DNA from: JACNFS01 sp964582065
GTDB lineage: Bacteria; Chloroflexota; Dehalococcoidia; GIF9; UBA5629
DNA length: 7,700 nt
Assembly: GCA_964582065.1 (NCBI GenBank)
Contig: CAZOQG010000082.1
Location: 1-7,700 of the forward strand
Direction of reading: 5' to 3'
The notes below the pieces were generated by a model. It did not search any database. It was not told the DNA's origin and worked only from the letters and a program-made list of their open reading frames with translations. Position 1 is the stretch's first letter. Each line of letters starts with the position of its first letter. Below, piece after piece: positions 6,480 to 7,700 of this stretch. Both the position numbers and the translations under genes were made by a program.

Positions 6480-7313
6480 GTGGCAGGTAAGGAACAGTTT
6501 ATTCTACTGCAGAAACGTGACCAGATTGGATACATCACCTTCAACCGACCGGAAAAGCTAAATGCCATACGCTGGGAAGATTATATTTTGCTCGATGACC
6601 TGGTAAATGATTGTGAGGGAGACGACAACGTTAGGGTAATCATTTTGACTGGAAAGGGCAGGGCATTTTCGGCAGGGGATGATATAGAGGGCTACCCCGG
6701 ATCTGGCGAGGAGAGTGTTATCAAAGGGGACCCAGGGATGGCGTTTGTCGTTGAAGGTAAATACTTAGAGGCACAGCTTTCGGGATATCAGATACCCTTG
6801 CAGAAAACATGCCTGACTCTATTAAACTCTGGGAAGGTCTCGATCGCGGCGGTAAACGGTGTCTGCTGGGCGCCTGAAATCTTGTATGCTATGGATTTCG
6901 TGATTGCTGCTGATGTTGCAACATTTGCCCAGGGAGATGTACGTAATGGTCTCTGCCCCGGTGGCGCTTCAACACAAATGTTGCCGCGACTGTTAGGCAG
7001 GCGCCGAGCGATCGAGTTTCTCCTTATGGCTGAAGAAATATCGGCGGAAGAGGCTTACAGGATAGGGTTAGTCAACAAGGTAGTTCCCCTTTCTCAACTT
7101 ATGCCTGAAGCCGAGGCCTTGGCGAAGAAGATGATTGCTCATCCCCTCAGCTCAATTAAATTGGTGAAACAGGCTGTAACCAAGGCCCAGGATTTGCCAC
7201 TCAGAGAAGGGCTTGAGATAGAGCAATGGTACAGTAGTATCTCGATACAAAGCGAAGCCTTTCAAACCTTCTATCAAGAATTCCTGGCCAGAAAAAAAGC
7301 TAAAGGCAAGTGA
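6480..7313 (+). CDS. Crotonase-family protein (enoyl-CoA hydratase/isomerase-like), atypical active site
   Basis: A 277-residue crotonase-fold protein with a GTG start supported by AAGAAAGGAG. Family signatures in order: ITFNRPEKLNAI (19-30), VRVIILTGKGRAFSAGDDI (51-69, first oxyanion-hole region), VSIAAVNG (120-127), FAQGDVRNGLCPGGASTQMLPRLLGRRRAIEFLL (149-182) and AYRIGLVNKVVP. Members act on acyl-CoA thioesters by hydration, isomerisation, hydrolysis or C-C cleavage. The usual NGxAxGGGxE segment reads NGVCWAPE (126-133), about two residues shorter and without the Gly run; Glu133 aligns with the first catalytic Glu, and the second catalytic Glu position appears to be Asp153. The stretch between SAGDD and AAVNG is longer than usual (about 60 rather than 40-45 residues). 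Standard enoyl-CoA hydratase activity is therefore doubtful. It stands alone, divergent from the sugar genes, so context does not reveal the substrate. Confidence 0.85.
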   Translation: MAGKEQFILLQKRDQIGYITFNRPEKLNAIRWEDYILLDDLVNDCEGDDNVRVIILTGKGRAFSAGDDIEGYPGSGEESVIKGDPGMAFVVEGKYLEAQLSGYQIPLQKTCLTLLNSGKVSIAAVNGVCWAPEILYAMDFVIAADVATFAQGDVRNGLCPGGASTQMLPRLLGRRRAIEFLLMAEEISAEEAYRIGLVNKVVPLSQLMPEAEALAKKMIAHPLSSIKLVKQAVTKAQDLPLREGLEIEQWYSSISIQSEAFQTFYQEFLARKKAKGK

Positions 7314-7416
7314 TACTGTTTCAACACGTTGGTACGGAACCATGGGAATAGGAATGTGCCCACTCCATTACCAAGGCTGCTGTTGTGATGGTGAGCAAGT
7401 CCATGGTGCTTGAACT

Positions 7417-7487
7417 AGTGTAACGTTACGCATATAGGTTTGCACTATTGACAAGTGTCCTGTTCAAACCGGGACATAGGTTACACT
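7417..7487 (-). mobile_element. Possible insertion-sequence end (IS481-like), no transposase present
   Basis: On the minus strand, AGTGTAACCTATGTCCCGG followed by TTTGAACA (within 7455-7487) resembles sequences I associate with IS481-type element ends. A diverged direct copy, AGTGCAAACCTATATGCG, follows at 7424-7446, and the segment is bounded by the inverted pair AGTGTAAC (7417-7424) and GTTACACT (7480-7487). Repeated transposase-binding-like motifs near one end fit an IS terminus. No transposase frame is visible, so this is either a solo relic or the edge of an element lying elsewhere. The family assignment is from memory and tentative. Confidence 0.4.
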
Positions 7488-7550
7488 TTAATCCGGGCAC
7501 ATGGGTGACCGCCCTTATTCACCTGCAGGCAAGGTGGTGAAGAACACAAA

Positions 7551-7629
7551 TGTAGGGACAGCACCTTCAGGCCTGTCCGAAGCGCATGTCGCCGGTTCAG
7601 CGGACAGACCTAAAGGTGCTGTCCCTACA
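7551..7629. repeat. Long inverted repeat with 29-bp arms (MITE-like)
   Basis: The left arm 7551-7579 (starting TGTAGGGACAGCACCTT) and right arm 7601-7629 (ending AAGGTGCTGTCCCTACA) match at 27 of 29 positions around a 21-base loop. Both mismatches would be G-U pairs in RNA copied as the minus-strand sequence and C-A mismatches in the other orientation. Palindromes that start TGTAGGG and end CCCTACA are a widespread class of short non-autonomous repeats in bacterial genomes. It could form a strong RNA hairpin or be a miniature transposable element. Confidence 0.8.
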
Positions 7630-7700
7630 GTGCTGGGTCAGGTCAGGGCAGCCTGTCTCATTAGTTCTGGCAAGATGACAATTTGATTGAACAGGCATTT

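Larger units (their letters stand above)
7314..7700. other. Right-end non-coding, repeat-rich region
   Basis: About 390 bases after the crotonase gene with no convincing gene. It contains an IS-end-like sequence (7417-7487) and a long inverted repeat (7551-7629). No clear intrinsic terminator with a T-run follows the crotonase stop codon. The 61-codon frame at 7501-7686 runs straight through the inverted repeat and is not credible. Confidence 0.6.

Noticed and set aside
6116..6490. Plus-strand open frame upstream of the crotonase gene (TTG start possible at 6170, 106 residues)
   Set aside because: It has no recognised domain, its tail consists of the translated ribosome-binding region and start of the crotonase gene, and no ribosome-binding site precedes the TTG. 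A decayed gene fragment cannot be excluded.
7501..7686. 61-codon plus-strand frame
   Set aside because: It runs through both arms and the loop of the long inverted repeat, so its translation reflects the palindrome.

Overview
The window looks like part of a bacterial cell-envelope polysaccharide and amino/deoxy-sugar locus, with an unrelated acyl-CoA gene and repeat-rich DNA at the right end. Base composition is intermediate, coding is dense, several genes overlap by 4 bp (ATGA), and the non-coding DNA carries small palindromic repeats. I infer a Chloroflexota/Dehalococcoidia-like or similar anaerobic sediment or groundwater bacterium from this style. No marker gene in the window proves the taxonomy.

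Positions 1-5914 are a minus-strand block read from right to left. The order is glmS (glucosamine-6-phosphate synthase), a small four-helix-bundle (S23/IVP-like) protein, a membrane-anchored GT2 glycosyltransferase of the DPM1/GtrB type, then after a ~200 bp gap gmd (GDP-mannose 4,6-dehydratase), fcl (GDP-L-fucose synthase) and the N-terminal part of a further glycosyltransferase that runs off the left edge. gmd and fcl together convert GDP-mannose to GDP-L-fucose. GlmS supplies glucosamine-6-phosphate for UDP-GlcNAc. The glycosyltransferases presumably place sugars on a lipid carrier or envelope glycan.

Positions 5915-6479 are non-coding. They hold the divergent upstream regions of glmS and the next gene and a ~65 bp imperfect palindromic repeat. 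Positions 6480-7313 (plus strand) encode a crotonase-fold protein annotated as enoyl-CoA hydratase, whose usual oxyanion-hole Gly-rich motif is shortened and altered. Positions 7314-7700 contain no convincing gene. They hold a sequence resembling an IS481-type insertion-sequence end and a nearly perfect 29-bp-arm inverted repeat (MITE-like).

The most interesting structure is at 3712-4136. The four-helix-bundle gene is bracketed on both sides by short arrays of a 7-bp GACTAxx motif in opposite orientation. One array begins just after the glmS stop codon. The other supplies the start codon and first residues of the downstream glycosyltransferase. This looks like a small gene cassette or mobile unit inserted between two operon genes.
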